NCBI GenBank assembly: GCA_020091685.1
Contig: CM034602.1
Coordinates: 1,982,936-2,046,935, forward strand
Reading direction: 5' to 3'
Length of the DNA: 64,000 nt
From: Lutjanus erythropterus
Taxonomy: Eukaryota; Chordata; Actinopteri; Lutjaniformes; Lutjanidae
Part shown: positions 46,101 to 57,900 of the stretch, piece after piece
How positions within the stretch are numbered: the first letter of the stretch is position 1
Layout of the letters: each line of letters starts with the position of its first letter
Made by a program: the position numbers and the translations under genes
The notes under the pieces: model-generated
Database searches by the model: none
What the model saw: only the letters and a program-made list of their open reading frames with translations
Told to the model about the DNA's origin: nothing

Positions 46101-47005
46101 AAAGGTCTGGAGTAGACAAACACAGGCAATGTGAAGTCTGTTCGGGCGATGGACGCAATCCGCATGGCTTCCTTGACTCGATAGTGGACGAACTTGACTG
46201 TGTTGGAGGAGGACTTGAGCTCATAGTCCAGGTAGATGGACGGGTAGAGGGCCGTGCTCTCCTTCCAGAGCCACATCAGATGGTCGTTGCGTACGTGCTC
46301 AACGTTGGGGCATTCGCCGGTGTACCGTTGCGGGTGCTGCTTATACCCATAATTGTAGCAGTCTGGGAACAGGTAAAACCCCCACAGCCCATCCGGTCTG
46401 CGACCTTCAGCCAGGGCCAGGGTCAGGTTCATGAAGGCCAGTCCGGCCCTCTCGAAACTTTCCTTTGCTTCCTTTTCAACTTTGCTCTCTGGCCAGTTCG
46501 GGTGGAGTTTCCGGATCTGTTCCTTGGACTTGTTGCGGTAGATGTCCTTAGAGCCCCAGTTTCTGACCCACTGAGGCCTCCAGTTCTCCCAGTCGATGAC
46601 ACCCAGGCCTCGAAAGTCCTTGTGTGGGATTAGCTTATCGATGTCGGCCCGGGCCTTGCTCAGGTGTTTGGAGATGCTCTGGTTCTGCGGCAGTCCACCG
46701 TTGATAGGCACTCCGGAGTTGGAGTAGTATGGGTAGTATCCCAAGTGGCTGTGGTAGAATATGGTGACATTTGGTCCACTTAAGGTTTCGTTGAGGTTTG
46801 CTACGATGTCGAAAACGCTGAGGTCCAGGTCCACCTTGAATCGGAGGCGGCAGGACTCAGTAGGAGCGTTCCACACTACAACAAAAGGCCGATGAGGGAT
46901 CAGAGGTGCCCGGGCCGCCTTCATCTGGTCGCCCCAAACTTGGACCTCTACTCCAATGCCAACCCACAAGGCCAGTGCCAGGAGACGGAGCTCCATCAGC
47001 GCCAT
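42685..47005 (-). CDS. hyal6: PH20/HYAL6-type hyaluronidase (GH56), complete gene, 3 coding exons
   Basis: Coding exons are 47005-46070, 45633-45544 and 43170-42685, all phase 0, giving 503 aa. The start at 47005 is chosen because it sits in a strong GCCATGG context before a signal peptide (about 1-25); the frame is open 24 nt further but without an ATG. Seen: DWENW at 138-142 (D138, E140), Y211 in FYLFPDC, Y258 in the ALYPSIY motif, W333, expected pairs C52-C345 and C216-C232, EGF-like cysteines C370, C375, C381, C432, C434 and C443, a proline-rich linker 446-466 and a hydrophobic tail 471-503 that could be a GPI signal or a membrane helix. All known GH56 catalytic residues are present, so an active hyaluronan hydrolase is expected. 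It occupies the position next to wasl held by HYALP1/Hyal6 in mammals; spam1-like is the alternative name. A possible ATTAAA signal lies at 42409-42404. Confidence 0.85.
43535..43690 (-). repeat. Repeat of the GTCAGAACAATGGGC family, inverted copy, hyal6-like intron 2
   Basis: The reverse complement (TGCATTTTTGGAACATGGG, GGGCAATGGG, GTCAGACAGATGGGC, GAATAATGGGCAGTC) matches 44635-44790 block by block. Internally it is a string of related units of about 20-25 nt. Confidence 0.68.
44030..44240 (+). repeat. Direct duplication, unit 1, hyal6-like intron 2
   Basis: Shares with 44455-44690 an ordered set of blocks: TGACCTAAAGCTC-like, GACACTGGACATTTGTCTG, AACAGTAAAATT, GAAAATGTTGTTTG. Offset is about 430 bp and divergence is clear, so it is an old duplication. 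Confidence 0.65.
44455..44690 (+). repeat. Direct duplication, unit 2, hyal6-like intron 2
   Basis: Diverged partner of 44030-44240. It runs into the GTCAGAACAATGGGC-type repeat, which unit 1 has only in traces. Confidence 0.65.
44635..44790 (+). repeat. Repeat of the GTCAGAACAATGGGC family, forward copy, hyal6-like intron 2
   Basis: Pairs as an inverted copy with 43535-43690. Other copies are at 6375-6620 and, shorter, at 50630-50730. Confidence 0.68.
45544..45633 (-). CDS. hyal6: hyal6-like coding exon 2 (residues 313-342)
   Basis: 90-nt exon between a CTGTTTCAG acceptor and a GTAATG donor, too short to stand out as an open frame. It encodes [14 protein letters not shown], then GVVLWG with W333. 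Length, phase and content match the middle exon of the hyal4 gene, which fixes the splice choice. Confidence 0.92.
46070..47005 (-). CDS. hyal6: hyal6-like coding exon 1 (residues 1-312)
   Basis: 936 nt ending TCAGAG before a GTAAGT donor (46069-46064). It encodes the signal peptide and the catalytic barrel up to the PVFVYSRP strand. The frame happens to stay open for about 100 codons into the intron, but that extension has no family similarity and runs into a repeat end, so it is not counted. Confidence 0.94.
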
Positions 47006-47038
47006 GGCCCCTGGTCCCTCATGAAACAATTAGTGGTC
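46996..47038 (-). promoter_or_regulatory. hyal6: hyal6-like 5' leader segment: leader intron acceptor and overlapping uORF
   Basis: A pyrimidine tract ending TTTGTAG places a 3' splice site at 47039, only 33 nt before the main ATG. An upstream ATG at 47022 opens a frame of 8 codons plus stop (47022-46996) that overlaps the main start out of frame. Its context (TTTCATGA) is weaker than the main GCCATGG, so leaky scanning would be expected. Use is inferred. Confidence 0.6.
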
Positions 47039-48221
47039 CTACAAAGGCAGGAGGAGAGAATTGACATGTTTGGAGAGAAAATAAACATATTATGAGCTTC
47101 AGTGAGCAGAGATAATCGGGTAGGACAAATGAGTGATGATCACTGAAGTGAACGCTCCAAATTCCACAACACAACAAAACACAAAGCTCCCCTGTTCTGA
47201 GACGGAGCAGGACTGTGGAGAAAAGGTTCAAATCCCAAAGCAGCAGAGACAATGTGGACAGAGAGCTCAATCGGGAAATACTCTGTCCTCTTCCTTAGTT
47301 TTCATCACTTAACACCCAATAAAACTAACCAGTAACTCAGAGACTCTGTTTTTTTTCCTGTCATGATTTTAACACACAGCTGTTAAGACTTTATGGGACA
47401 AAAGTGCACTTCTCAGCTGTTCTGGTAGTGAAGAAACTTGGAATGTGGATGCTATCAGAGGTAGGACCAAGTCATTTTGCATTTTGCAAATCACAAATCC
47501 CAAATCAAGTCCCAGGTCCTGAAGTTATACAGAACAAGCTATAATACACTCTTCACCAAATGTAATGCCACATCCTCAACTTAGCAGTCTTTGAACCGTT
47601 CCAAAATGTCTAATGAAGTTGGAAGTTGTTGTACCTCCATCTAATTTTTGCAAATAGTTTTTTGTTGACCATCACATAGTTTTTAGATTTGAACAAAAGG
47701 AGGTGACACACTAACAACAGGATCCATGTGTTTTTTTTCACAATGAAGAATTTCTTTCTCAATTTCTTAAAGGAGAAATCTATAATATATTTACAGTAAT
47801 AAATCCTAAAAAAAAAAACATAATATGTCATCAGAGATCAGGGAAACATTAATTTGAAATACTCGGTTCTCTGACAGCAATTCTTCAGCCATGGTGTTGC
47901 CCTTTGAAATGTATATTGCCAACCAGAATGACTGATTTTGTTTGCTAATTTTATGTCAGTTAGAGTTCAAATTAATTCAGAATGTTTGCCAAATGAGTAA
48001 TTGTCTATTTGTGAGTCATAAGAAATCAACAATAATGTTGTGGAAGGAGTAGATGTTTCTAACTGTTAAACTGAGCAAAATGTTAAAGGAGGAGGACTCA
48101 TCCTCGCTTGTTATTGTCAGTTTACGATGTTGCACACGTCTTTAGCTCCTGCAGTACTCCTGCAGCCTGTCTGAGCTTCCCTGAGTCTGGGAAGGAGGGG
48201 ATTGAGGGGAAACAACTCGCT

Positions 48222-48345
48222 TTAACCATAGATTGTAATTTAAAAAGGATTTCAGCCAATTTAATATACAGTCTATGGCTCCAAGTTGCTATGTGGTCTG
48301 CTGTAATGATTTTTGCGTGCGCAGTTGCTACATATTGCTCCTATA
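48222..48345. repeat. Nested MITE ends
   Basis: CCATAGATTGTAATTT at the left faces ATATACAGTCTATGG about 40 bp on, an imperfect inverted pair, followed by a solo end TGCTACATATTGCTCC of the family seen complete at 28112-28276. Confidence 0.55.
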
Positions 48346-49354
48346 ATTTCATAAATGAAATTTGTACATTTATTTGCTACAACTACAAAGCTTACAAAAC
48401 ATTCAGTATGTACTCAAACACATTGTTTAGTCTCTTTGCTTCTCTCCCTTTCTTTTCTTCTCTGCCATTCTTCTGAAGTTGTTCCCTCCAGCTCTTTATG
48501 TAAGAGCCCCACACACCATCCCCTTCTAATTGCTCTTGGCGCCCCCTCATATGCAAGTAATTCATATTTCAGTTTTTCCAAAGTCGGGGGGGGAAAGACA
48601 TTGTGACCCAGCTCTTGGGAAACATGGTAACTGAGGCTGCGTCCAAGGACGCAACGGAAAATCTCCCATCATTCTCTTTGCGGGATTGTAACCAGAGCAG
48701 GGAGCAGGAAACCGCCGGTGGGCTGAGGCTTCTCCGATCATTTCAACTTTTCATTCATCTTTGGAGGCGCTGGCCTGCTGCTGATGTCCTCTGATGACTT
48801 TAATGGCACAAGAACTTTATGATCGCAGTAATCTTGGATGTGGATCAGTGAGTGGAGAGTTGGAGGAGAAGATGGTGGAAGAGAGAGGATTCAGAGTTAC
48901 AGTCACTAATAAATTGTCAAAATGCTTCCTTCACAACATTTTAAGAAGGCCGTAATTTATCAAAAAGTTTCCTAATGTCCAGCTCAGCTTAGGAAAGCTC
49001 TTCTTCAGGCTGTTTGCAGTTTCATAATCCTCCTGGCTGGATGGTTTTTCTGATGATGCTAATTCCAAGACAAACAGAATGCGGTGAAGCCACTCAGGCT
49101 GTTCTCCAAACCACGAAAGGCCCAGAACCTCTGGAAACATCGCTACTCCAGACCACAAGAAAGACCCCCCAAACACAAAGTCTGAGTGCAAACTGACATA
49201 GGAGACTCAGTTTGATGCGTTGTCTCAGACAGACACCACGAAACGGTAAAAAAGCAGCTGAGCTCAACTAATTGGATCCAGATGAGGACAGGGTGAACTG
49301 TCAGTGTGAGCTAACCCTCGTGACTTTTAGCCATTCTGCTGGCACGACTCTCAG

Positions 49355-49545
49355 GATGGCAATGTTGGTGCACCACTGAAATATCTCAACAATTATGACC
49401 ACTGGATGGATTTCCATGAAACTTGGTTCAGGCATTCATGGTCTTTAGAGGATAACTTTAGTGATCTATTTCCTTTCCATCCAGCGCCATCACCAGTTCA
49501 AAATTTTGTTCATTACTTTGGTTTATGTCTGAATACCAGCGCAAA
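49355..49545 (+). repeat. Fragment of the same fish repeat, TGAAATATCTCAACAATTAT part
   Basis: CTGAAATATCTCAACAATTA, ATGGATTTCCATGAAACTTG, CCAGCGCCATCACCAG and TTTGGTTTATGTCTGAATACC in order: the 5' part of the repeat whose 3' part is at 7485-7665. Confidence 0.68.
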
Positions 49546-50629
49546 CTCAAACTTGGTTAACTACTGCTTAGACCAGCATTGAAAGTCCACCTTCTGTCAT
49601 GGTTTAAACATTATAAAATGCTCTGCAAGAAGTAATAAATTGTGTCTGATATAATTTTTTTGGTAAAGCAAGTTCAAATACCTTGTTAAAACTGCGCTAT
49701 CCCCTCGATTAAATGGATTGTTTCTGTCATATTCCCAGGGTGTGTGACTCCATTTTTTGAGACTGCCCTTGCTCACAAGAAATTCTCTGACATGGAGTTT
49801 ACTGCTTATTTTGCTCCTGATAATGTGATTGTCACTGGAGGGGGGACTTTAAAACTATGAAATCAACTCATTCAAATGTAATGGAGGCATTCACTAACAG
49901 ATAAGAACTAAAGCTGTTAGAGTTCCACCTTGTTTAACTGACATAAACTCACACTGTTGACCAGTGGCATCTCCACAGTACTAACCCTTGACAGAAGCCA
50001 TACCATTGTTGTGATGACTCAATATACACACTCTCCTTGCAACAGCACACTAACCTTGTTTCATTGTTGTAGATGAATATGTGTAACAAGCACATTCAAA
50101 ATGGATTGCAATGCCATTGCAATGATGTGCATTGATTGTGATGGTGTGCATTCACTGCGATGGTGCTCCATGGTGCTCAGAAATGGAAACATCCCAACTT
50201 TTTCAGCTCCACAAGACTTCATTGTTTCTGTTCAAGGATGTCACATCATCCAGTTGAAAGGTCAGGCAAACTTGAGATGGAAGAGCAGCTAGTTACACCC
50301 ATTCAGGGACACCTGGAGCTGCACAGCCCATCAAGTTCTTCTTATTTTGACATCAAAATAAGGAATAATGCCTGGAGTTATAACAGCTCAAAACTTGTGA
50401 TAACTGGTGAGCCTGATTTGCTGTTTTTGTTATGTTACTAGTTGTAATGGCAGACGGTTGAGCTAGCTAGCGTATTATCTTGCTCACCTGAACGAGCATA
50501 ATCAGCCGCTCTCATGTCCTGTGGAACTGACTGCTTAGTAAAAGCAGATGCGACAGTAGCATAAACTCCCAAGCACCTTGGATAAAAAGGTTAAAATGGC
50601 ATGGCTGGTGTTTACCACACATCTTTAGA

Positions 50630-50730
50630 CACAACATCAGAATAACTGCAGAGAAAGTGTGTATTTTGGATGTGATGGTATTTGTCTGTCTGGACATTTT
50701 TCAGACTATTAGACTGTTATAACAATGACT
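50630..50730 (+). repeat. Fragment of the GTGTGTATTTTGGA..AACAATGAC family
   Basis: GTGTGTATTTTGGATG, GTCTGTCTGGACATTTTTCAGA and TTATAACAATGAC match the order found at 44640-44770. Confidence 0.55.
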
Positions 50731-52349
50731 TATAAGAGAACCAAAAGCCAGAGAGTCCAAACTGGATGAAGCTGTTAAAGCTTATTAGCTGTGCTGCACC
50801 ACTTTATTTAACCTCAAATGAGACACGAGTCAAATACATCCTGAACTGAGCTAATGAGGTTTCTGACACAAGTCACTCTCATGCTGAGACTAGGCAGTCA
50901 CGTAGCTTTCTGGCCTTCTTTCTATGTGTCTTTACTGTCCTGTTTACTTCCCAGGATCATAGATAATTTCTTTCAGCAGAGTTAATAAAGAGGGAAATGC
51001 TCTCCACACTATCGAGCTTGCTTTAGCTGGATTTTATCTGTGTTGTTTTGGCAGCGATGTGTGCAGATGTGGTGATGTCGTATTTGTGGGTCTCAGGCTG
51101 GTCTGGATGGGTCTGTGTGTTTGATTCCTGACCAGCTTGTACAGTGTAATCTGGAAAATATGAAGCGAGCCTTGAATTAGCAGTTAATGATCCAATGTTA
51201 ATGTCCAACAACCAGAGACAGAGTGACTGTCGTACAGCAACACCACACATCATGGACTGTGTGTGTGTGTGTGTTGGGGGGCTTTGAAAACCACAGAAAG
51301 TCTGAGTCAGACTGTTGATTTGACTTCCAACATGTCCATAGATTATGTGTTTGTGCAGATACAAATGTGTCTACAAGACCAGTCTGTGTGTTTGTGTAAT
51401 TAAGGCCTGATTGAACAGATTGTTCTTCAGACTTCAGAGGTCTTCATTGACCTGATCTAAAACAGACCTGTGAAAAAAATAAACCCGATCTGAACCCAGA
51501 CACAGTCAGAACTGGTTTGAGGATAATGAGACCTGATCCAAACTGCGGTGGAGCTGAACCGACCCAAACAGAGAGAACAGCAACACTGGCATGATGCTCC
51601 ACCACTTAATGAGTGTCCGCGGTGGAAAACAGCAGCAGGACATGTCATTTTTCTGCACTTTACAGTTTATAGACTCAGTCTGCCCCAGGAAAAAACATAT
51701 TTCTCTGATGATGATGATGATGACTGTGATCAGATCTATTTTGGTATTAGGTTTATTGACACAAACCTGAGACTTGCACCGATTCAACAGGACCTGATCA
51801 GACTGAATACATCTAGGACCTGTCCAGACTCGTGTCCCCTTTGAGGTCTTTGCAGATCTTTGAACTTTAACACAGAATGTAAACACTGGCTAAGAACCTG
51901 AGGAGGCATTACATTTGGGTTTTATTCATGAGTGTGTAGTGGGACAGCCCTGCACAGAGTGTCTGAGCCGGACAGATCAGCGTAGCAAAAGAGAAATACT
52001 AGTTACTGGATGTAAGTCCAGTTCTATAGGTATGTGCGTAGCCCTTTCTTCAGCTATAGTAATAAGGAAAAGTAATTCACATATCCCACTGTGGGTCATG
52101 ACCTAAGTTTTTAAAAAGCTGCACTAGAGGTTTCCCAGAAAGTGGGAAAGTCTGTGTGCATTTGCTCAGATATTAACACACCAAAACATCTATGGAAAAC
52201 AAAATGTACTTTTGTTTGCGCAAATTAAATTACTCTTCGCTTGATGATTACAAAATATAACTTGTGTGCATGCAAAAAGAGGGAAGAGGGAATTTCACAA
52301 TATAATTACACATCCAACAGATCAAGTTGACCAGTTTTCAAACATAAAG

Positions 52350-52684
52350 TCTCCTAAAGCCCCAACATGCCAAGATGACTTGAAGGACGTCATTTACATC
52401 ATGTTTTTAGCCTGAATCTTCACTGTGGATCTTTACATTCACGCATGTACACCGTCTGAATATGTGTGGTGTGACCGTGTGTGCAAGTGAATGACATGCT
52501 TTGGATTACACCAGACGAGCAGTATGGAGGCATCAACATTCACCGACAGTGTTTGGGAGATTCTGTCTTCCTGTGAAACTCCAGCAGTGTTTTGTGGACT
52601 ATCAAACTAAACCCGACCTTCAATCAGCTTGAGGAGGACTAGATAATGACTGAATTTTAATTTTTGGTTGAACTGTCCCTTTAA
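52350..52684. mobile_element. Truncated second copy of the TTAAAGGGATAGTTCACC MITE
   Basis: The body aligns with the copy at 8849-9362 (shared blocks around CATGCCAAGATGACTTGAA, TGTGTGGTGTGAC and GCAGTATGGAG) and the right end TTGGTTGAACTGTCCCTTTAA is kept. The left inverted end is missing and several internal segments are shortened. Confidence 0.82.
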
Positions 52685-52860
52685 AAATAGCTGAAAACTT
52701 CCAGCACAGTCATGACATTGTTATGTAAATTATGTAGATTTGCATACACGGACTGGATTTTTCCTTTCTTTTTTGTGACACTCAGCACGACTTTCAAACT
52801 AATGTCGAACCATAATTCTCATTCCGTGCTCAAGTTGGCAATAATAAATATGCAACATCT

Positions 52861-53035
52861 GGTTACACTTTGAAAATAAAGCTATTTGGTTGGGTTTCTG
52901 CACAAAAGACTTTGGTTAGGTTTGGGAAACAACTTGGGTTTAAACAGCTATTCCAAAATTGACTATTAGTCTCACGCAGGAACCAAACCCCAGTCTCCTG
53001 TGGAAGAGTCCTGTGTTTGACCCACCGATCTGCTC
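52861..53035 (+). repeat. Interspersed repeat, GGTTACACTTTGAAAATAAAG family, copy 2
   Basis: Second copy of the repeat at 29905-30125, shorter in the middle but extending further right (TTTGACCCACCGATC). Confidence 0.7.
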
Positions 53036-56000
53036 CAAAAGCATGAAGTGTGAGAGTTTGTATCACTCATGAGCATCTACAGTACAAACACAAAATGTAG
53101 TTTCAGTTTCAGCTCGGTTTAGGTGTCAGTTTGCTTCAAACAAAGTGCTTATTGGATCATCGGCACGTCAAACAAACTATAATACATTTGAAGCCTACCG
53201 AGGCCTTTATCCCCCATCACTCTCACACTCTGATTAGATCTGGTTCATTTCCAGGTTTTAGTGGAGTCTTGATTATGTTCATGTGTGGTTTTTCAGGCTG
53301 CGGTCTCACTGCTGCAGTTTCCAGATGTGATTTTATGGTTTTATTAACACCAGCGCTCAGACATTTCACTACTGCTGCAGCAGCGAAGAGCTGACTTTTA
53401 CATTTCACTTTCACAGTTCAGTCATTAAGCCCGTCTGTCCACCCATCTGTCCAAACTACTTTTATTTTGACAAATGTAGGGGGCAGTTTTAGCTGCACTT
53501 GCATTAGTGTTGCATTTGTCAGGCTGAGTATATGAATCTGGGAAGTTATGTTAGAACAAATCCATACTGTATGATGTGAGCATGACAGGAGGCTCAAAGG
53601 TTGATTGGTTTGATTGATAGCTGTCTCAGTTGATCAAACTATCAATATGGAGAGCATCAAACTCCAGAAACCACACTGACTCTTCACCCTGTATCTCTGA
53701 GCTGAGGTTTGCATGATATTTGATATTCGATGGTGTTTTTACAAGTTTCAAGCAGCCAGTTACAAGCAGAGACATGTATTTGTGATTATTTTAATTAATT
53801 TTGCATTTAATTCATTGTTTTTCATCAATAACCTGGTCTTTCATCAAATATAACTCCCCTTGAACTTCACAGAGAGATCACCAGTGTTACCAGAACATCA
53901 TGCAAATCCTCCAGTAAAAGATTATATAACCAAGAAATGGCAGGAATAAAAATTTAAAAGCGACCATGGAAAAACTGACATGAGTATTTTTTAGGAATAG
54001 ATATTTAAAGACCTACAGGGCCTGTGATAATAATTGTGACCAAATCTACCATTCATGGTTTGATTTAAAAAATCAACACAAAGAAATAAAAACAGTTTTA
54101 CAGTTACATACCTTCCTGTCCGTGCTGACTGTGCTGAGGATCGAGGCCTCCTGTTCGATGATTATCTTGTCTCTTTTGTTTTAAACCACAGATACAGCAT
54201 TTGTCCATCCGATAAACTGCTGAATTGTCTCTGTGTCTCTGTCCCCCTCTGTCAGGTCGCTGGTTGTTCTCGGGGCAGAGATACCCCACTATTGTTGGTT
54301 TGGCCCCTCCTCATCTGTGCCCGCCAGGACCCTCATTTACTGGACCAAAACAGCAGATAAAGTCCTGAACAGTAAACAGACTGAAGCACATTTTAAGGTC
54401 TAAAGATCAAGTGTGTACCACCATTACCTGAGGGCTTGATGTGATTTACAAAAACAAAAATTAATGAAGGACAAAGTTAAAAACACACCATCTTTCTGAA
54501 ACTAAAAATTGAGCTTAAAATAACTGCAGTAAATTGCTTCACACACTGTCTGTGGTGGACTTTCAGAGCAACACACATGTTCCCCGGGCGAAACTTCCAG
54601 AACAGAGTCACCAGATCCTAATGATTCAGTACATTGAAAAGAGCTGCTTTTCCCACCACTAGTCATTAAGATTCATCTTCTGGAAACTACAAATGTCTGT
54701 ACGAAATGTTGTGTGAGATTCAAAAACAAAACTCATTTTAAGGTTTTTCATGAGTCCCTAGCTTTTAATTAAGGGGTTCCTTGAGATCCCTCTAGTGCAC
54801 ACTACACAACCCCAGAATCTCTGGACCAGACACCCAAAAAGAGTCTCTCAAAATGCTTAATTTATCAGATTTATTTTAAATATTTGAACTAAATTTGCAT
54901 TTGATTTACCCAGGAAAAAGGGTCTGGAAGAAAAAGTAAAAATGCTGTTACTCTTCTCCTTCATAGCAATCAAATTAAAACAACCAACCATGTAATATTT
55001 TTCATTTGTTCAATATATCTGCCTCTCAACTTCCTAAATTCCCAGAAAAACTGATGGACATGACGCCAGCGTCTGTGGTGCTGGTAGCTCTGGCCTTGAC
55101 ACCCAACACTGGGAAAGGTGTTGTTCTCCAGTCAAGTTTTCCAGCTAAGAAAACATCGTTATTATACTGAGTGTCAGTAAAGCCTCACCTCTGCATCAGC
55201 ACTGCAGAAATGTCCAGAATCATCAGTTCATGGCTGCACAAACAGACACCAAAGTTGACTTTGTATCACACTTCCCAACAGCTGTCACGCAATATCAAGT
55301 GAAATCTGACTGAGGAGTAGCTTACATAAACTGTAGATACAATCAAAGCACATTCTTTCAAGTCGAGACCCTCCTGTAGAAACAACGGAGCAAAATCTGC
55401 AGATGGTGAAGAAATACCCTCAAAATTTGCTTTTGGCTGCTTTTGGACTCTCTGAGTGAACCCTGTGCAACATGCAGAAAGGTTCGCCCTGTCAGTTTTG
55501 GGAGTCAAGTAAGATGTCTCTGTAAGGATTGTGAGATGGAAACCAACTCTGGACTGTGCAGCTACACAAAAAGGTGTCTGAAAGTTAAAAAGTTGTAATA
55601 ACACAAATAAAAGAAAAAAACATTGGGAACTACTGTGGTGATTTGTCTCTTTTTGGCTCCGTTTTTCCATCTAATTAGCAAAATTGAAGCAAACTTCTGA
55701 ATAGTCGCACAAAAGGAGAAAAACCATGAACCGGTTTGGAAGTAATAAACTAGGCTACACAAAGCATAGATCAGTCAGAAGATGGTGATGGCTACTTTAA
55801 TAAATGAAGTAGAGGATGTGGAGGTCTCAAACTGGAAACAGAACCAAGTGTTTGTCAACCACCAGTAAACTTTTAACAAGTAGACGAAGAAGAAAGTAAA
55901 TCAGTTGTCTTGGCCACAAGCCCCCAGGAGAAGCGCTGGGCTTTGAAGCCATTTTGACACAGTGGCCAAACCGTGAAATGACAACATTACGTGATGCACT

Positions 56001-56519
56001 GCGGCTTTTCCCATAAACTTACATTGTGCAAGAAGCGACTGTAAAAACGGTGGATGAAATTGTGTCACAATCTGCAGTGGAATTACTCGTTTTACTATCA
56101 GGATAACATTTGGAAAATGGACTTTGGCATTTATGTAGCTCTTTCCTTGTCTTGTGACCTCTCAAAGCACTTTACACTACATACTTTCACATGCAGACTC
56201 GAGGGAGCCGTGGATAGAACCGCCGATCTTCTGATTGGTGGACAAACCAGCTTAACCACAGCTGCCGAAAGAGCCCCACAATTAAATTGATTGTACTGGA
56301 GACATCAAAACTATAAAATATGGAATTATGTAGTAAGGAAAAAATGTGAAAACAAGGCAAAATAGATTTTGAATTTTAGATTCCTAACAAGCAAAAAGAC
56401 TCTTGCACACTGTCTTCTGGACATGCAAACAAAAAATTAATCTGATAGCAAATGCTTTTTATTGTTGAACCATGTTCTTCTCTTATGCATCTGCTGACCT
56501 ACAAGTATGCAAAAGTTTT

Positions 56520-56625
56520 TGCTCTTTGATATTATAGATTCTTCACAGTAGTCACCTTTTGCTTCGATGACAGCTTTGCATGCTTGCTTGAAGCATGTCC
56601 AAACCTTTGACCGGTACTTTACTCT
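56520..56625. mobile_element. Tc1/mariner-related fragment
   Basis: Contains AGTCACCTTTTGCTTCGATGACAGC and, reading backwards from 56620, a version of the GTACCGGTCAAAGGTTTGGAC end. Both are familiar from fish Tc1/mariner-related repeats. There is no transposase frame. Confidence 0.65.
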
Positions 56626-57639
56626 TTATTCTCTCTATGGCCACTCTGGAGCTCTTTACATTGTTCTTATTTTCTAACATTAGCTAGTCAGTGCAGAAGA
56701 GAGAAGAGGAAAATGCAGCACCGACAAACAGCCAAGATAACTGCTGCAGAAATAGCCTGTAAAGTTATTTTTGTCATACCATTTTGTTTGGGCTGAATCT
56801 GTTGTAGTCTATTGGTCGAGGTTAGAATCTGCTGCTGCAGGGACTCTGGCAGGACACAGACTGCTAGATTTGGTTTTCTAAGTTGTTTTTCCCAGAAACA
56901 GCAACTGCTTCACCTTACATTCACAGATTAGACCGGGCCTCCTGAGTGATGCTGTTATACGGGTAGTACAGCAGACAACTTTACCACACACAGACAAGCT
57001 ACAACAGAAGCTTGGAGCTGAAACACTTCCTGACAGCTGCAGAAATATTGGAAACGCTGAGCCGAGCGGGTGGATGTTAGTCCTGGACACTCAGAGGAAC
57101 AAGGGGAAGGGTGGTTTCCATGAAGCTTTGTCATCACTCTGAAGTATGTACATTGAACGAGCTAGAATACAAGCTTTCAGACCTCCCTCACAGCTGCATT
57201 AAGGTGATGCATTTGCAGCGATCAGCACTTAGACACATAAAATTCCAGGTGAAAAAGACGGCAAATCAGACAAATCTATGCAAACACACTCTGGAGAAGT
57301 TTGGACACAATAAAACAGATTGAATGTGCCTGAAATACACACAGAGCTACACTAATGGAACATTTTGTGTGTATTGATCTGCTTTTGTCTGCGACTGCTT
57401 TGACGTCTGCATGTTCTGGAGATGTCGGTGTTTGTCTTTTTGTCCAATACTTTGCTCCAGACTGAAATATCTCAACAGTTCACAGATCTGCTGCCAGGCT
57501 TGTAATGTGCTCTAACATAAGGGAGCACATTACACCTGTCCCAGCAGTACTGCACTGACTGCCTCTGCATTTTAGAATTGATTTTTTTTTAAGTTTATTT
57601 ACCTTAATACCTTAATACGTTGTAAATCTTTTAACACAT

Positions 57640-57900
57640 GAGCCTGAACACGATCTTAGATTCTCACATCAGCAACTTCTTGCTGGTCCCAGGTCCAGTT
57701 TTGTGAGCAGAGGGGATCGGGCTCTTTGCTTTCAGGGCCCCAAACTCTGGAATGCACTTCCTGTAGAGATTAGATCCTCAACATCTGTATCCACTTTAAA
57801 AAACATTTTGAAACAAATTCTTTTAGGATGGCATTTTTATAATGTGTCTGCGCGTGCACATAAGTTTATGTGCATACCTGCGGTGAAACATGTGTCCATG
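57640..57900 (+). mobile_element. L2/CR1/Rex-like LINE ORF2 C-terminal remnant
   Basis: The frame at 57703-57840 reads GDRALCFQGPKLWNALPVEIRS followed by a short helical stretch, the typical last residues of ORF2 in L2/CR1/Rex-type fish LINEs (GDRAF..AP.LWN.LP..IR). The copy is 5'-truncated; AT-rich sequence with simple TG runs follows as a possible 3' UTR. Confidence 0.82.

Noticed and set aside
46184..46633. 149-codon plus-strand frame opposite hyal6-like exon 1
   Set aside because: Antisense shadow of the coding exon.
47882..48100. Possible third hyaluronidase or pseudogene between hyal6-like and wasl
   Set aside because: I looked for DWExW, PDCYN and EGF-like cysteine motifs in the frames of 47-63 kb and found none.
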